Assembly: GCA_014377625.1 (NCBI GenBank) | Contig: JACMPG010000131.1 | Coordinates: 1-36,665, forward strand | Reading direction: 5' to 3' | DNA from: Spirosoma sp. | GTDB taxonomy: Bacteria; Bacteroidota; Bacteroidia; Cytophagales; Spirosomataceae | Length of the DNA stretch: 36,665 nt | Shown: one piece after another, positions 26,741 to 34,295 of the stretch | Layout of the letters: each line of letters begins with the position of its first letter | Numbering within the stretch: the stretch's first letter is position 1 | Translations under genes and position numbers: made by a program | Notes under the pieces: generated by a model | What the model was told of the DNA's origin: nothing | Databases searched by the model: none | The model's input: only the letters and a program-made list of their open reading frames with translations

Positions 26741-27913
26741 TTACGCAGTAGTAGTTTGTGGTCTGACCTGACGTTTGGGCGCACGGGCCGTTGACACAAC
26801 GGCCAAAACAATCATCACAGTAGCAATGAGCCAGGTAGCGTATTTGAAATCGTAGAGCAGACCGGCCCCTGTAATGACAACGTTCAGGATAGAGAGCGGG
26901 ATAAAGGTTTTCCAGCCCAGGTTCATCAGTTGGTCATAGCGGAAACGCGGCAGCGTCCACCGAACCCACATGAAAAAGAAAATGAAGAAGAAAATCTTGG
27001 CGAAGAACGCTACGACGCCAATGGCCGTGGCTACGTTGTGGCCCGCCACCGCACCCAGCGAACCTTCAAGTCCACTGCTTACCAGGTCCATGAACGGGTA
27101 ATGGAAACCACCGAAATAGAGGGCCGAGATAAACGCCGACGACACGAACATATTGATGTATTCCGAAAACAGGTAAAAGCCCAGTTTCATGGAACTGTAT
27201 TCGGTATGGTAACCGCCGATAAGTTCGGTTTCACACTCTGGCAAGTCAAACGGCGTCCGGTTGCACTCGGCAAAGGAGCAGGTCAGAAAGATGATAAACC
27301 CAAGAGGCTGGGTAAATACATTCCACTCGAAGAACGTAGCCTGTTCGTTCACAATAGACCGCAGCGACAGCGAACCGGTCATCATCAGAATGGCAATCAG
27401 CGATAGCCCCAGCGCAATTTCGTAGCTAATGTTCTGTGATGCAGCCCGGATAGCTCCCAGCAACGAGAACTTGTTGTTAGATGCCCAGCCACCCACCATA
27501 ATGCCATAGACACCCAGCGATACTACGCCGAAGATGTATAACACGCCAATGTTGATTTCAATGGCCTGCACATTCACGTCGTACTTAACGCCATCCCAGG
27601 CAAAACGAATACTATCGCCAAATGGAATAACAGCACTCGACATCAGGGCCGTCAGAATAGCGAGACAGGGACCGAGGATGAATAGCCACTTGCTGGCCTG
27701 CGCCGGAATAAAGTCTTCCTTGAAAAACATCTTGCCCGCGTCGGCCACGGGTTGCAGCAATCCCCACGGTCCTGCCCGGTTGGGACCGAGCCGGTCTTGT
27801 AAAAAGGCCGCTACCTTACGCTCAGCGTAGGTCGAGTACATGGCAATAAGCAGCGTCACCCCGAAAATGACGAGAATGATAATGCCCTTGACAGATAATA
27901 TGGTTAAGTCCAT
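26741..27913 (-). CDS. nuoH: NADH-quinone oxidoreductase subunit H
   Basis: This 390-residue subunit (ND1 homologue) forms part of the quinone chamber and the first membrane proton path. The ND1 signature YAERKVAAFLQDRLGPNRAG lies near residue 28, and the conserved acidic loop PFDLPECETELIGGYHTEYS near residue 226. Eight or nine hydrophobic helices are visible. The frame is open to a TTG at 27922, but I choose the ATG at 27913 (MDLTILSVKG). Upstream is a 110-base gap to nuoG that holds a low-complexity inverted repeat, unusual within a tightly packed operon. Confidence 0.96.
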   Translation of the reverse strand: MDLTILSVKGIIILVIFGVTLLIAMYSTYAERKVAAFLQDRLGPNRAGPWGLLQPVADAGKMFFKEDFIPAQASKWLFILGPCLAILTALMSSAVIPFGDSIRFAWDGVKYDVNVQAIEINIGVLYIFGVVSLGVYGIMVGGWASNNKFSLLGAIRAASQNISYEIALGLSLIAILMMTGSLSLRSIVNEQATFFEWNVFTQPLGFIIFLTCSFAECNRTPFDLPECETELIGGYHTEYSSMKLGFYLFSEYINMFVSSAFISALYFGGFHYPFMDLVSSGLEGSLGAVAGHNVATAIGVVAFFAKIFFFIFFFMWVRWTLPRFRYDQLMNLGWKTFIPLSILNVVITGAGLLYDFKYATWLIATVMIVLAVVSTARAPKRQVRPQTTTA

Positions 27914-27920
27914 TTCTTGC

Positions 27921-28023
27921 AAAGTTGTAAAGTTGTACGGTCGTAGAGTTGTAAAGCTACGAACCTGTAGGAGCGGGCGTCAGCCAACTTTACAACTCTA
28001 TAACTTTATAACTCTATAACTTT
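27921..28023. repeat. Low-complexity inverted repeat between nuoG and nuoH
   Basis: The left part (27921-27960) consists of tandem variants of AAAGTTGTA / AGAGTTGTA. The right part (27986-28023) is their reverse complement (AACTTTACAACTCTATAACT and similar). The arms pair imperfectly in more than one register. There is no T run, and the element sits inside the nuo operon, so full termination is unlikely. The same unit makes up the element at 33080-33146. Confidence 0.75.
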
Positions 28024-29097
28024 CTATTCTGCCGACGGTACCGTTTGTACGAACCGTTCGGGTGGAAGTTGTCTGATATTTAACTGACTCGTGTCGCGTT
28101 CGTCATGAATGGGTTTGTACTCGGCGGCCGCCAGGCGCTGGCCAAATGTTGGCTTGATTTCGTCGGCGCGGTATTTATTAGCCGATATAACCGACGCCCG
28201 CGAGATTTTCGTTGGCCCCTCGATGGTCCAGTCGCTGGTTTTCTTTTTCTCAAAGCGGCAGGTGTTACAGATGAATTCCGTTACCTCACCCCACTCGTTT
28301 TTGCGGGCCGTTACCCGAATCACCTCTTCGCCCCGGTACCAGAGCGTTACGTTACCCGAGCAGGTTGGGCAGTCGCGGTGTGCATCGACGGGCTTGGTAA
28401 ACCACACCCGGTTTTTGAAGCGATACGTCTTATCGGTCAGTGCACCCACCGGGCATACGTCAATAACGTTGCCTGAGAAATCATTATCGATGGCTTTTTC
28501 GATGTATGTGCCAATCTCCGACGCATCACCCCGGTTCAACACGCCATGTACGCGCTTGTTCGTAATCTGATCGGCAGTATAAACGCAGCGGTAGCACAGA
28601 ATGCAGCGCGTCATATGCAGTTGCACGTAGGGGCCGATATCCTGTTTCTCGAATGTCCGGCGGTCCTCTTCGTAGCGCGTTGTGGCCAGACCGTGGTCAA
28701 AAGTGAAGTTCTGCAAATCACACTCACCCGCCTGATCGCAGACGGGGCAGTCGAGCGGGTGATTCAGCAACAGAAACTCTACGACACCTTTCCGGGCTTC
28801 GACCACCTGCGGATTGGTTTCGTTCTCCACAACCATACCATCCTGCACGGGCGTCAGACACGAGGCTACGAGTTTGGGCATCGGACGCGGGTCTTTCTCC
28901 GAACCGGCAGCTACCCGTACCAGACAGGCGCGGCATTTACCTCCGCTACCTTTCAGTGGCTGGTAATAGCACATGGCCGGGGGTGCCACCGACGGCCCAA
29001 TCTTGCGGGCAGCCTGCAAAATAGTCGTACCCGGCTCCACCTCGACCAGTATGCCATCGATGGTTACTTTCAGCAGTTTCGGTTTTATATCTTCCAT
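28024..29097 (-). CDS. nuoG: NADH-quinone oxidoreductase subunit G, short form
   Basis: This 357-residue subunit holds the N-terminal electron-transfer part of NuoG. The [2Fe-2S] ligands are Cys43, 55, 58 and 80. Cluster N5 uses His113 with Cys117, 120 and 126. Cluster N4 uses Cys165, 168, 171 and 215. It stops shortly after the entry of the molybdopterin-type domain; the E. coli protein has about 900 residues. The last Cys set is CPTC (243, 246) and CNTC (277, 280), an altered arrangement compared with the CxxCxxxC pattern of cluster N7. Short NuoG is usual in Cytophagales and Flavobacteriia, so this is not a truncation artefact. A DUF29 gene precedes it by 13 bases. Confidence 0.93.
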   Translation of the reverse strand: MEDIKPKLLKVTIDGILVEVEPGTTILQAARKIGPSVAPPAMCYYQPLKGSGGKCRACLVRVAAGSEKDPRPMPKLVASCLTPVQDGMVVENETNPQVVEARKGVVEFLLLNHPLDCPVCDQAGECDLQNFTFDHGLATTRYEEDRRTFEKQDIGPYVQLHMTRCILCYRCVYTADQITNKRVHGVLNRGDASEIGTYIEKAIDNDFSGNVIDVCPVGALTDKTYRFKNRVWFTKPVDAHRDCPTCSGNVTLWYRGEEVIRVTARKNEWGEVTEFICNTCRFEKKKTSDWTIEGPTKISRASVISANKYRADEIKPTFGQRLAAAEYKPIHDERDTSQLNIRQLPPERFVQTVPSAE

Positions 29098-29110
29098 TTC
29101 TGGTCAGTAC

Positions 29111-29542
29111 TCAAATTTTATAACTGAGAATACGCTCCAGCGCATCCTGTTTAATAGCATCAGCGTCAACCATTTCGGCTAACTGCTGGGCAGAGTAAAC
29201 GCCGGCGAATGCTTCCTCCGAAGCTTCCTGCAATGAAAAGCCAAATGACTCATCGACAGCATCACGCAATTCGTCCGGCTTGAGGTAAAAGCCTCCGGCA
29301 TTACGGCGTTTGTTCGCCTTGTATATACCGTTAAGCGAGTGATTCACCGCCCGTTGCCAGGAACTTGTCATACGTCCCTCTGCCTTTTGCTTGATAAGAT
29401 GAACCAGTAAGACGGTCAGAAAACTCTCAATCTTGGTAATCTTATCGTCTTTGGCCATTTCATCCATCTCGTCAATGAGAGTCAGCGCACCTGAGTAGTC
29501 TTGCTCTTCAACCAATTTGCGCAGGATTTCTAACTCTTCCAT
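29111..29542 (-). CDS. DUF29 family protein inside the nuo operon
   Basis: This 143-residue protein matches the DUF29 family in its central part (ESFLTVLLVHLIKQKAEG followed by SSWQRAVNHSLNGI), a helical domain of unknown function. The N-terminus (MEELEILRKLVEEQDYSGAL) and C-terminus are helical and acidic, with no signal peptide or membrane segment. The frame is open further upstream into nuoF, but I choose the ATG at 29542, which gives the family length and leaves a 20-base gap to the nuoF stop. It ends 13 bases before nuoG. It should be co-transcribed with complex I genes, yet is not a known subunit or assembly factor; it is probably a later arrival. Confidence 0.78.
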   Translation of the reverse strand: MEELEILRKLVEEQDYSGALTLIDEMDEMAKDDKITKIESFLTVLLVHLIKQKAEGRMTSSWQRAVNHSLNGIYKANKRRNAGGFYLKPDELRDAVDESFGFSLQEASEEAFAGVYSAQQLAEMVDADAIKQDALERILSYKI

Positions 29543-29562
29543 CGTCGTTATATTTAGGATTA

Positions 29563-30903
29563 TTACACCAATGCCATCTCGCCCCGATACACCGCGCCCG
29601 GTTGCGTAGCCTCCTGCGGGTTGGTAATATGCCATAAGAACTCGTCGCGGAAGTGACGGATGGCACTCGCCACGGGCCACGCAGCCGCATCGCCGAGCGG
29701 ACAAATGGTATTTCCTTCGATTTTGCTTGCCACATCGACCAGCAAATCAACATCGCGCTGATGACCGTGACCATACTCAATACGGTGCAGGACTTTCTCC
29801 ATCCAGCCCGTTCCTTCGCGGCAGGGGCTACACTGTCCGCAGGATTCGTGATGATAGAACCGTGAGAAATTCCAGGTATTACGCACAATGCACGACGTTT
29901 CGTCGAACACAATAAACCCGCCCGAACCGAGCATGGTACCCGTTTTGAATCCGCCTTCCGACAATGATTCGTAAGTCATTAACCGCTTATCGCCGTTTTC
30001 CAGCTTTAGGGCGAGGTTTGCGGGCAGAATAGGTACCGATGAACCTCCAGCAACCAAGGCCTTGAACTTATGACCAGGCCGGATACCACCGCACCACTCA
30101 TCAGCATAAAGGAAGTCTTCGACCGGGACACCCAACTCAATTTCATAGACGCCCGGTTTGTTGATATGACCCGATGCTGAGATGAGCTTGGTACCCGTGC
30201 TGCGTCCAATCCCGATGGCGGCATATGCATCACCCCCGTTGTTCATAATCCAGGGCGTAGTAGCAATTGACTCTACATTGTTCACTACCGTTGGGCATTG
30301 ATAAAGCCCTTTTACAGCAGGAAACGGCGGTTTGTTACGTGGGTTACCCCGCTTGCCTTCCAGTGATTCTAAGAGCGCGGTTTCTTCGCCACAGATGTAG
30401 GCACCACCACCAGGCTGCACTACCAACTCAAGGTCGTAGCCGCTACCAAGGATATTTTTACCGAGAAAACCCTTCGCTTTGGCTTCGGCAATGGCTTTTT
30501 CGAGAATACGAATCACATACATCAACTCGCCCCGCACGTAGATGAACGACTTGTTGGCACCCAGCGCAAACGACGAGATAATCATCCCTTCAATGAGTAG
30601 GTGCGGGAGGTTCTTCATCAGGTAGTGATCCTTGAACGTACCCGGTTCCGACTCGTCGGCGTTGCAGACGAGGTAGCGCGGAACGCCCTCCGGCTTGGCC
30701 AGAAAGCTCCACTTCATCCCCATTGGGAATCCGGCCCCGCCCCGCCCCCGGACACCGGCTTTCTTTACCTCTTCTACCACCGCTTCGGGCGTCATGGTTT
30801 TCAGGGCTTTTTCAAGGGCGGTATAGCCGCCCTGCTTCCGGTATACATCGAAGGTCTCGATGCCGGGAACGTTGACGTGTTCGGTTAATATTTTCGTCGC
30901 CAT
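29563..30903 (-). CDS. nuoF: NADH-quinone oxidoreductase subunit F
   Basis: This 446-residue subunit binds NADH and FMN and starts electron transfer in complex I. The nucleotide/FMN motif GRGGAGFP is at residues 53-60, and the second glycine-rich block PGGGAYICGEETALLES at 164-180. Cluster N3 ligands are Cys355, 358 and 361 (ESCGQCSPCREGT) and Cys401. The protein is full length. It follows nuoE after seven bases and is followed by the DUF29 gene. Confidence 0.97.
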   Translation of the reverse strand: MATKILTEHVNVPGIETFDVYRKQGGYTALEKALKTMTPEAVVEEVKKAGVRGRGGAGFPMGMKWSFLAKPEGVPRYLVCNADESEPGTFKDHYLMKNLPHLLIEGMIISSFALGANKSFIYVRGELMYVIRILEKAIAEAKAKGFLGKNILGSGYDLELVVQPGGGAYICGEETALLESLEGKRGNPRNKPPFPAVKGLYQCPTVVNNVESIATTPWIMNNGGDAYAAIGIGRSTGTKLISASGHINKPGVYEIELGVPVEDFLYADEWCGGIRPGHKFKALVAGGSSVPILPANLALKLENGDKRLMTYESLSEGGFKTGTMLGSGGFIVFDETSCIVRNTWNFSRFYHHESCGQCSPCREGTGWMEKVLHRIEYGHGHQRDVDLLVDVASKIEGNTICPLGDAAAWPVASAIRHFRDEFLWHITNPQEATQPGAVYRGEMALV

Positions 30904-30910
30904 AGGTTAA

Positions 30911-31420
30911 CTATTTTGAGAGTTCGTCGATGATTTCGTCCACGCGGTCGTTGGTCAGGTGCATATAGTACTGCTCCCGAATCTGAAACACAGGTCCCAT
31001 GCCGCAGGCCGCCAGACATTCTACTTCCTTGATTGTAAACTGCCCGTCAACGGTTGTTTGTCCGGTGTCGATGCCAAGCCGCTGTTTCAGGTGCGCATAC
31101 ACTTCTTCTCCCCCCATTAGGCAGCATGGCCCCGTTCGGCAATACTCAATTACGTGTTTGCCAACCGGGTTAAGATGGTACATCGTATAAAACGATGCCA
31201 CTTCGTAAACCTCAATCGGCTCAATGTCGAGCAGACTGGCTACGTAGTCCATGCCTTCGGGGCTGGTCCAGCCTTCCTGCTCCTGCAAGATATGCAACAG
31301 GGGTAACAGAGCTGACTTTTGTTTGCCTTCGGGGTAGTCAGCAATACTTTGCTTTGCCCGTTCAAGCCGCTCCGGCGTAAATTGTATGGTGGGTTTGGTT
31401 GCTTCGGTTATCATATTCAT
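30911..31420 (-). CDS. nuoE: NADH-quinone oxidoreductase subunit E
   Basis: This 169-residue thioredoxin-like subunit carries the [2Fe-2S] cluster N1a, which takes electrons from FMN and may limit radical formation. Ligands are Cys94 and Cys99 (CRTGPC) and Cys135 and Cys139 (CLAAC). An in-frame TTG one codon upstream is possible, but the ATG at 31420 is preferred. That ATG overlaps the stop of hicB as TGATG, so nuoE is probably translated by reinitiation after hicB. It lies seven bases upstream of nuoF. Confidence 0.96.
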   Translation of the reverse strand: MNMITEATKPTIQFTPERLERAKQSIADYPEGKQKSALLPLLHILQEQEGWTSPEGMDYVASLLDIEPIEVYEVASFYTMYHLNPVGKHVIEYCRTGPCCLMGGEEVYAHLKQRLGIDTGQTTVDGQFTIKEVECLAACGMGPVFQIREQYYMHLTNDRVDEIIDELSK

Positions 31421-31635
31421 CAATAAGCAAAAACCATAAGTTCGGCTTCTGAACTTGCCGTTGGGACAGGCAGTCCTTCCAGCTCCAGGCCTTCTATATG
31501 AAATTGAATGCCTTCGTAAATCAGGCGTTCGACCTCTTCTTTTGTGGATGCAGTGGCCACACAGCCAGGCAAATCCGGGACGTAGGCTCCATAACCCGTT
31601 TCGGCCTTTTCGAGAATAACCAAATACTTTTTCAT
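31420..31635 (-). CDS. hicB: HicB-family antitoxin
   Basis: This 71-residue protein is a short HicB: an RNase-H-like partial fold opening MKKYLVILEKAETGYGAYVP, followed by DLPGCVATASTKEEVERLI and EGIQFHIEGL. It lacks the C-terminal ribbon-helix-helix or HTH DNA-binding domain of longer HicB proteins. HicB neutralises the HicA mRNA interferase. Here the upstream hicA copy is frameshifted, so the antitoxin has no intact partner in place. The ATG overlaps the original hicA stop (ATGA), and the stop overlaps the nuoE start (TGATG). It lies entirely within the nuo operon. Confidence 0.88.
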   Translation of the reverse strand: MKKYLVILEKAETGYGAYVPDLPGCVATASTKEEVERLIYEGIQFHIEGLELEGLPVPTASSEAELMVFAY

Positions 31636-31833
31636 CTCTCGATTTGTGCCTGTTTATAAATACTATTCAGCGTTCCCGCCGGAACCGGGTCTTTCAAACT
31701 GTCTGTGGTAAGCAACGGTCACTACACCTGTCTTGACGTCATGTTTAAACTGGCGGTGACTACCCTTCTGCCGAACCTGATACCAGCCATTTTCTTCGAT
31801 CAATTCAATGATTTCCCGAAATTTGATGGCCAT
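31632..31833 (-). pseudogene. hicA: hicA toxin gene broken by a +1 frameshift
   Basis: From the ATG at 31833 the frame reads MAIKFREIIELIEENGWYQV, then RQKGSHRQFKHDVKTGVVTV, then AYH, the HicA double-stranded-RNA-binding-like fold with active-site His26 in GSHRQFKH. After His43 the frame runs into unrelated residues and stops at 31663 (56 residues). Skipping one base near 31704 restores the family ending DSLKDPVPAGTLNSIYKQAQ, which finishes at a TGA (31632-31634) overlapping the hicB start as ATGA. This is the classical hicA-hicB junction, so the 66-residue product was probably ancestral. The gene begins three bases after the nuoD stop. Sequencing error or ribosomal frameshifting is an alternative to decay. 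Confidence 0.85.
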
Positions 31834-31836
31834 ACT

Positions 31837-33069
31837 TTATGCGTCCAGCTCGCCCGCAATCACGTTCATGCTGCTCATAATCACGATGGCGTCGGACAGG
31901 GTCAGCCCTTTACACATCTCAGGGAAGGCCTGATAGTAAATAAAACACGGACGCCGGAAGTGCAGCCGGTACGGAGCGCGGCCACCATCGCTGATGAGGT
32001 AGAAACCCAGCTCACCATTGCCGCCTTCCACGGCGTGATACACCTCGCCAACGGGCGCGTCAATTTCACCCATGACAATCTTGAAGTGATAGATCAGGGC
32101 TTCCATGTTCTTATATACCTCCTGCTTCGGCGGCAGATAGTACTGCGGAGCATCGGCAAAGTATGGGCCTTCGGGCAGATTATTGATGGCCTGTTCGAGG
32201 ATGCGCAGACTCTGCCACATCTCTTCGTTACGAACCATAAAGCGATCATACGTATCGCCACTTTGTCCGACGGGAATGTCGAACTCAAAATCCTGGTAGG
32301 ACGAATACGGGTTCATCACCCGAACGTCATAGTCCACACCCGCAGCCCGGAGGTTGGGGCCGGTGAAGCCGTAGCTCAACGCTTGCTCTGCCGATATACT
32401 GCCCACATTCACCACACGATCCATGAAAATACGGTTGCGGTTGAACAGGTTCTCAAACTCGGTCAGCACCTTACGGAACCGTGGAATCAGTTCTTTAACC
32501 TTACGGATGGCCGTTGGCGACAGGTCTCGCTCCATGCCCCCGGTGCGGCCCATATTGGTTGTAAGCCGCGCACCGCATACCTCTTCGTAAATTTCGTAGA
32601 TATGTTCGCGCTCCTGATAAATGTACAGAAAGCCCGTAAAAGCCCCCGTGTCCACGCCCAGAATACCGTTACAAATCAGGTGATCGGCCAGGCGGGCCAG
32701 TTCCATCATAATCACACGGATGTACTGTGCCCGTTTGGGTACCTCAACGCCCAGCAACTTCTCTACCGTCATATGCCAGCCCATGTTGTTGATGGGCGAC
32801 GAACAGTAGTTCATGCGGTCGGTAAGGGTGGTAATCTGGTAAAAAGGCCGCCGTTCGGCAATCTTCTCGAACGCCCGGTGGATATAGCCAATGGTTTGCT
32901 CGCTCGAGACAATTTTCTCACCGTCCATTTGCAGGATATTCTGGAAAATACCGTGTGTGGCGGGGTGCGTAGGGCCGAGGTTAAGCGTAGTCAGTTCGTT
33001 GACGTACTGCACCGGTCCCTGTTCGGCGGGCAGGTATTTTGGGGCTATATCGAGTTCTTCAGAAACCAT
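31837..33069 (-). CDS. nuoD: NADH-quinone oxidoreductase subunit D
   Basis: This 410-residue 49-kDa-type subunit shapes the quinone-binding site together with NuoB. Conserved blocks are LNLGPTHPATHGIFQNIL near residue 29, RMNYCSSPINNMGW near residue 84, GRTGGMERDLSP near residue 173 and the C-terminal SDAIVIMSSMNVIAGELD. It is a separate gene, not fused to nuoC. It ends three bases before hicA. A low-complexity inverted repeat fills the 98-base gap to nuoC upstream. Confidence 0.97.
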   Translation of the reverse strand: MVSEELDIAPKYLPAEQGPVQYVNELTTLNLGPTHPATHGIFQNILQMDGEKIVSSEQTIGYIHRAFEKIAERRPFYQITTLTDRMNYCSSPINNMGWHMTVEKLLGVEVPKRAQYIRVIMMELARLADHLICNGILGVDTGAFTGFLYIYQEREHIYEIYEEVCGARLTTNMGRTGGMERDLSPTAIRKVKELIPRFRKVLTEFENLFNRNRIFMDRVVNVGSISAEQALSYGFTGPNLRAAGVDYDVRVMNPYSSYQDFEFDIPVGQSGDTYDRFMVRNEEMWQSLRILEQAINNLPEGPYFADAPQYYLPPKQEVYKNMEALIYHFKIVMGEIDAPVGEVYHAVEGGNGELGFYLISDGGRAPYRLHFRRPCFIYYQAFPEMCKGLTLSDAIVIMSSMNVIAGELDA

Positions 33070-33079
33070 AACTTTTGGA

Positions 33080-33146
33080 AGTTATAGAGTTGTACAGTTG
33101 TGGGGTTATAAAGTTGCTTCGCCTACCACTGTACAACTCTATGACT
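33080..33146. repeat. Low-complexity inverted repeat between nuoC and nuoD
   Basis: AGTTATAGAGTTGTACAG (33080-33097) pairs with 33129-33146 over 18 bp with one mismatch. Further copies of the units (GGGTTATAAAGTTG to 33116, ATGACTCTATGACTTTACAACTCT in part to 33164) flank it. It is the same kind of element as the one between nuoG and nuoH, again inside the operon. Confidence 0.75.
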
Positions 33147-33167
33147 CTATGACTTTACAACTCTTTT

Positions 33168-33668
33168 TCATCGCCCAAAGAGGGCATCTATTTTGTCTTC
33201 TCGGGTACTGTCTTCGAGTGGGTATTCCTTGCGCATAGGGTGGTAATCCATCTCCTCCATGTTCAGGATCCGGCGCAGATCGGGGTGGCCGTCGAAGATA
33301 ACGCCGAACAGATCAAAGGTTTCGCGCTCCATCCAGTTGGCACTCAAAAACAGCGGAATTACGGTTGGAATATGCAGATCATTGGCATCAAGATACACCT
33401 TGATACGCACCCGAAAATTGTTGGTCAGGCTATGCATATGATACACCACGCAAAACTCACGACCCGGCGAGTCAGGGTAATGTATGGCCGTAATATCGGT
33501 CAGGAAGCCAACCTGATACGTTTTGTGTTCTTTCAGGAACTGGACCAGCGAAAAAATCTGGTCACGGCCCGTCGAAAATGTGAGCAGGTTATATGGATCG
33601 TCGAACTCGCCGACGGCATCGCCGAACTGGTTAATGATAGTCTGTGCTACTTCTTCGTTGGTGAGCAT
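33168..33668 (-). CDS. nuoC: NADH-quinone oxidoreductase subunit C
   Basis: This 166-residue 30-kDa-type subunit of the peripheral arm is recognised by ANWMERETFDLFGVIFDGHP followed by DLRRIL (near residues 109-134), the complex I 30-kDa signature, and by the ending YPLEDSTREDK. It has no redox centre and scaffolds NuoD and NuoB. It is 19 bases downstream of nuoB. The 98-base gap before nuoD is filled by an inverted repeat. Confidence 0.96.
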   Translation of the reverse strand: MLTNEEVAQTIINQFGDAVGEFDDPYNLLTFSTGRDQIFSLVQFLKEHKTYQVGFLTDITAIHYPDSPGREFCVVYHMHSLTNNFRVRIKVYLDANDLHIPTVIPLFLSANWMERETFDLFGVIFDGHPDLRRILNMEEMDYHPMRKEYPLEDSTREDKIDALFGR

Positions 33669-33687
33669 GGATGATACTAAACGGATT

Positions 33688-34233
33688 TCATTGAATGCTG
33701 TATGAGTTCAGTAGCTTCTGGTATTCGTCGGTATTGCGTCGGCGGAGCGATTCGTTTCTGGCCAGTTCCTGTACCTGCATCACGCCATCGAGAATCTGCT
33801 CGGGGCGGGGCGGGCAGCCGGGTACATACACATCGACAGGAATGATCCGGTCAATACCCTGTAAGACACTGTAGGTGTCAAAAATACCCCCGCTTGATGC
33901 GCAGGCACCGATGGCGATGACCCAACGCGGTTCGGCCATTTGCAGATATACCTGCTTCAAAATCGGCCCCATTTTCTTGGCAATGGTACCCGCCACCAGC
34001 AACATATCGGCCTGACGGGGTGAGAAACTCGGACGCTCCGAGCCAAACCGAGCCAGGTCATAGTGCGACGCCATAGTAGACATGAACTCGATACCGCAGC
34101 AGGACGTAGCAAATGGTAATGGCCAGAGCGAATTGGCGCGGGCCAGACCAATAATTTTATCGAAGGAAGTAGCTGAAAATCCAGGTCCGTCGTAACTCGC
34201 CGGGGCTTCAGCCAATTTAATATCAGACGTCAT
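33688..34233 (-). CDS. nuoB: NADH-quinone oxidoreductase subunit B
   Basis: This 181-residue subunit carries cluster N2, the last iron-sulfur centre before quinone. The ligands are Cys45 and Cys46 (the adjacent pair in ATSCCGIEF), Cys111 (GACASSGG) and Cys140 (VPGCPPRPE). The N-terminal 20 residues are polar and variable. It follows nuoA after 62 bases and precedes nuoC by 19 bases. Confidence 0.97.
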   Translation of the reverse strand: MTSDIKLAEAPASYDGPGFSATSFDKIIGLARANSLWPLPFATSCCGIEFMSTMASHYDLARFGSERPSFSPRQADMLLVAGTIAKKMGPILKQVYLQMAEPRWVIAIGACASSGGIFDTYSVLQGIDRIIPVDVYVPGCPPRPEQILDGVMQVQELARNESLRRRNTDEYQKLLNSYSIQ

Positions 34234-34295
34234 AAAACGTTGTAGTTAGGTATAGAAACAACGAATAGATATGCTCAAAAATTCATTTATTGGCC

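Noticed and set aside
29543-29704. Extension of the DUF29 gene into nuoF
   Set aside because: The added residues are the out-of-frame 3' end of nuoF; the ATG at 29542 gives family length and normal spacing.
31663-31833. Annotating hicA as an intact 56-residue gene
   Set aside because: The last 13 codons do not match the family, while the other frame restores the HicA ending and the ATGA overlap with hicB, so a frameshifted copy is the better description.
31705-33087. A 460-codon open frame on the plus strand opposite nuoD and hicA
   Set aside because: It is the antisense shadow of nuoD, whose family motifs are unambiguous; the predicted peptide is His/Asn/Val-rich without any domain.
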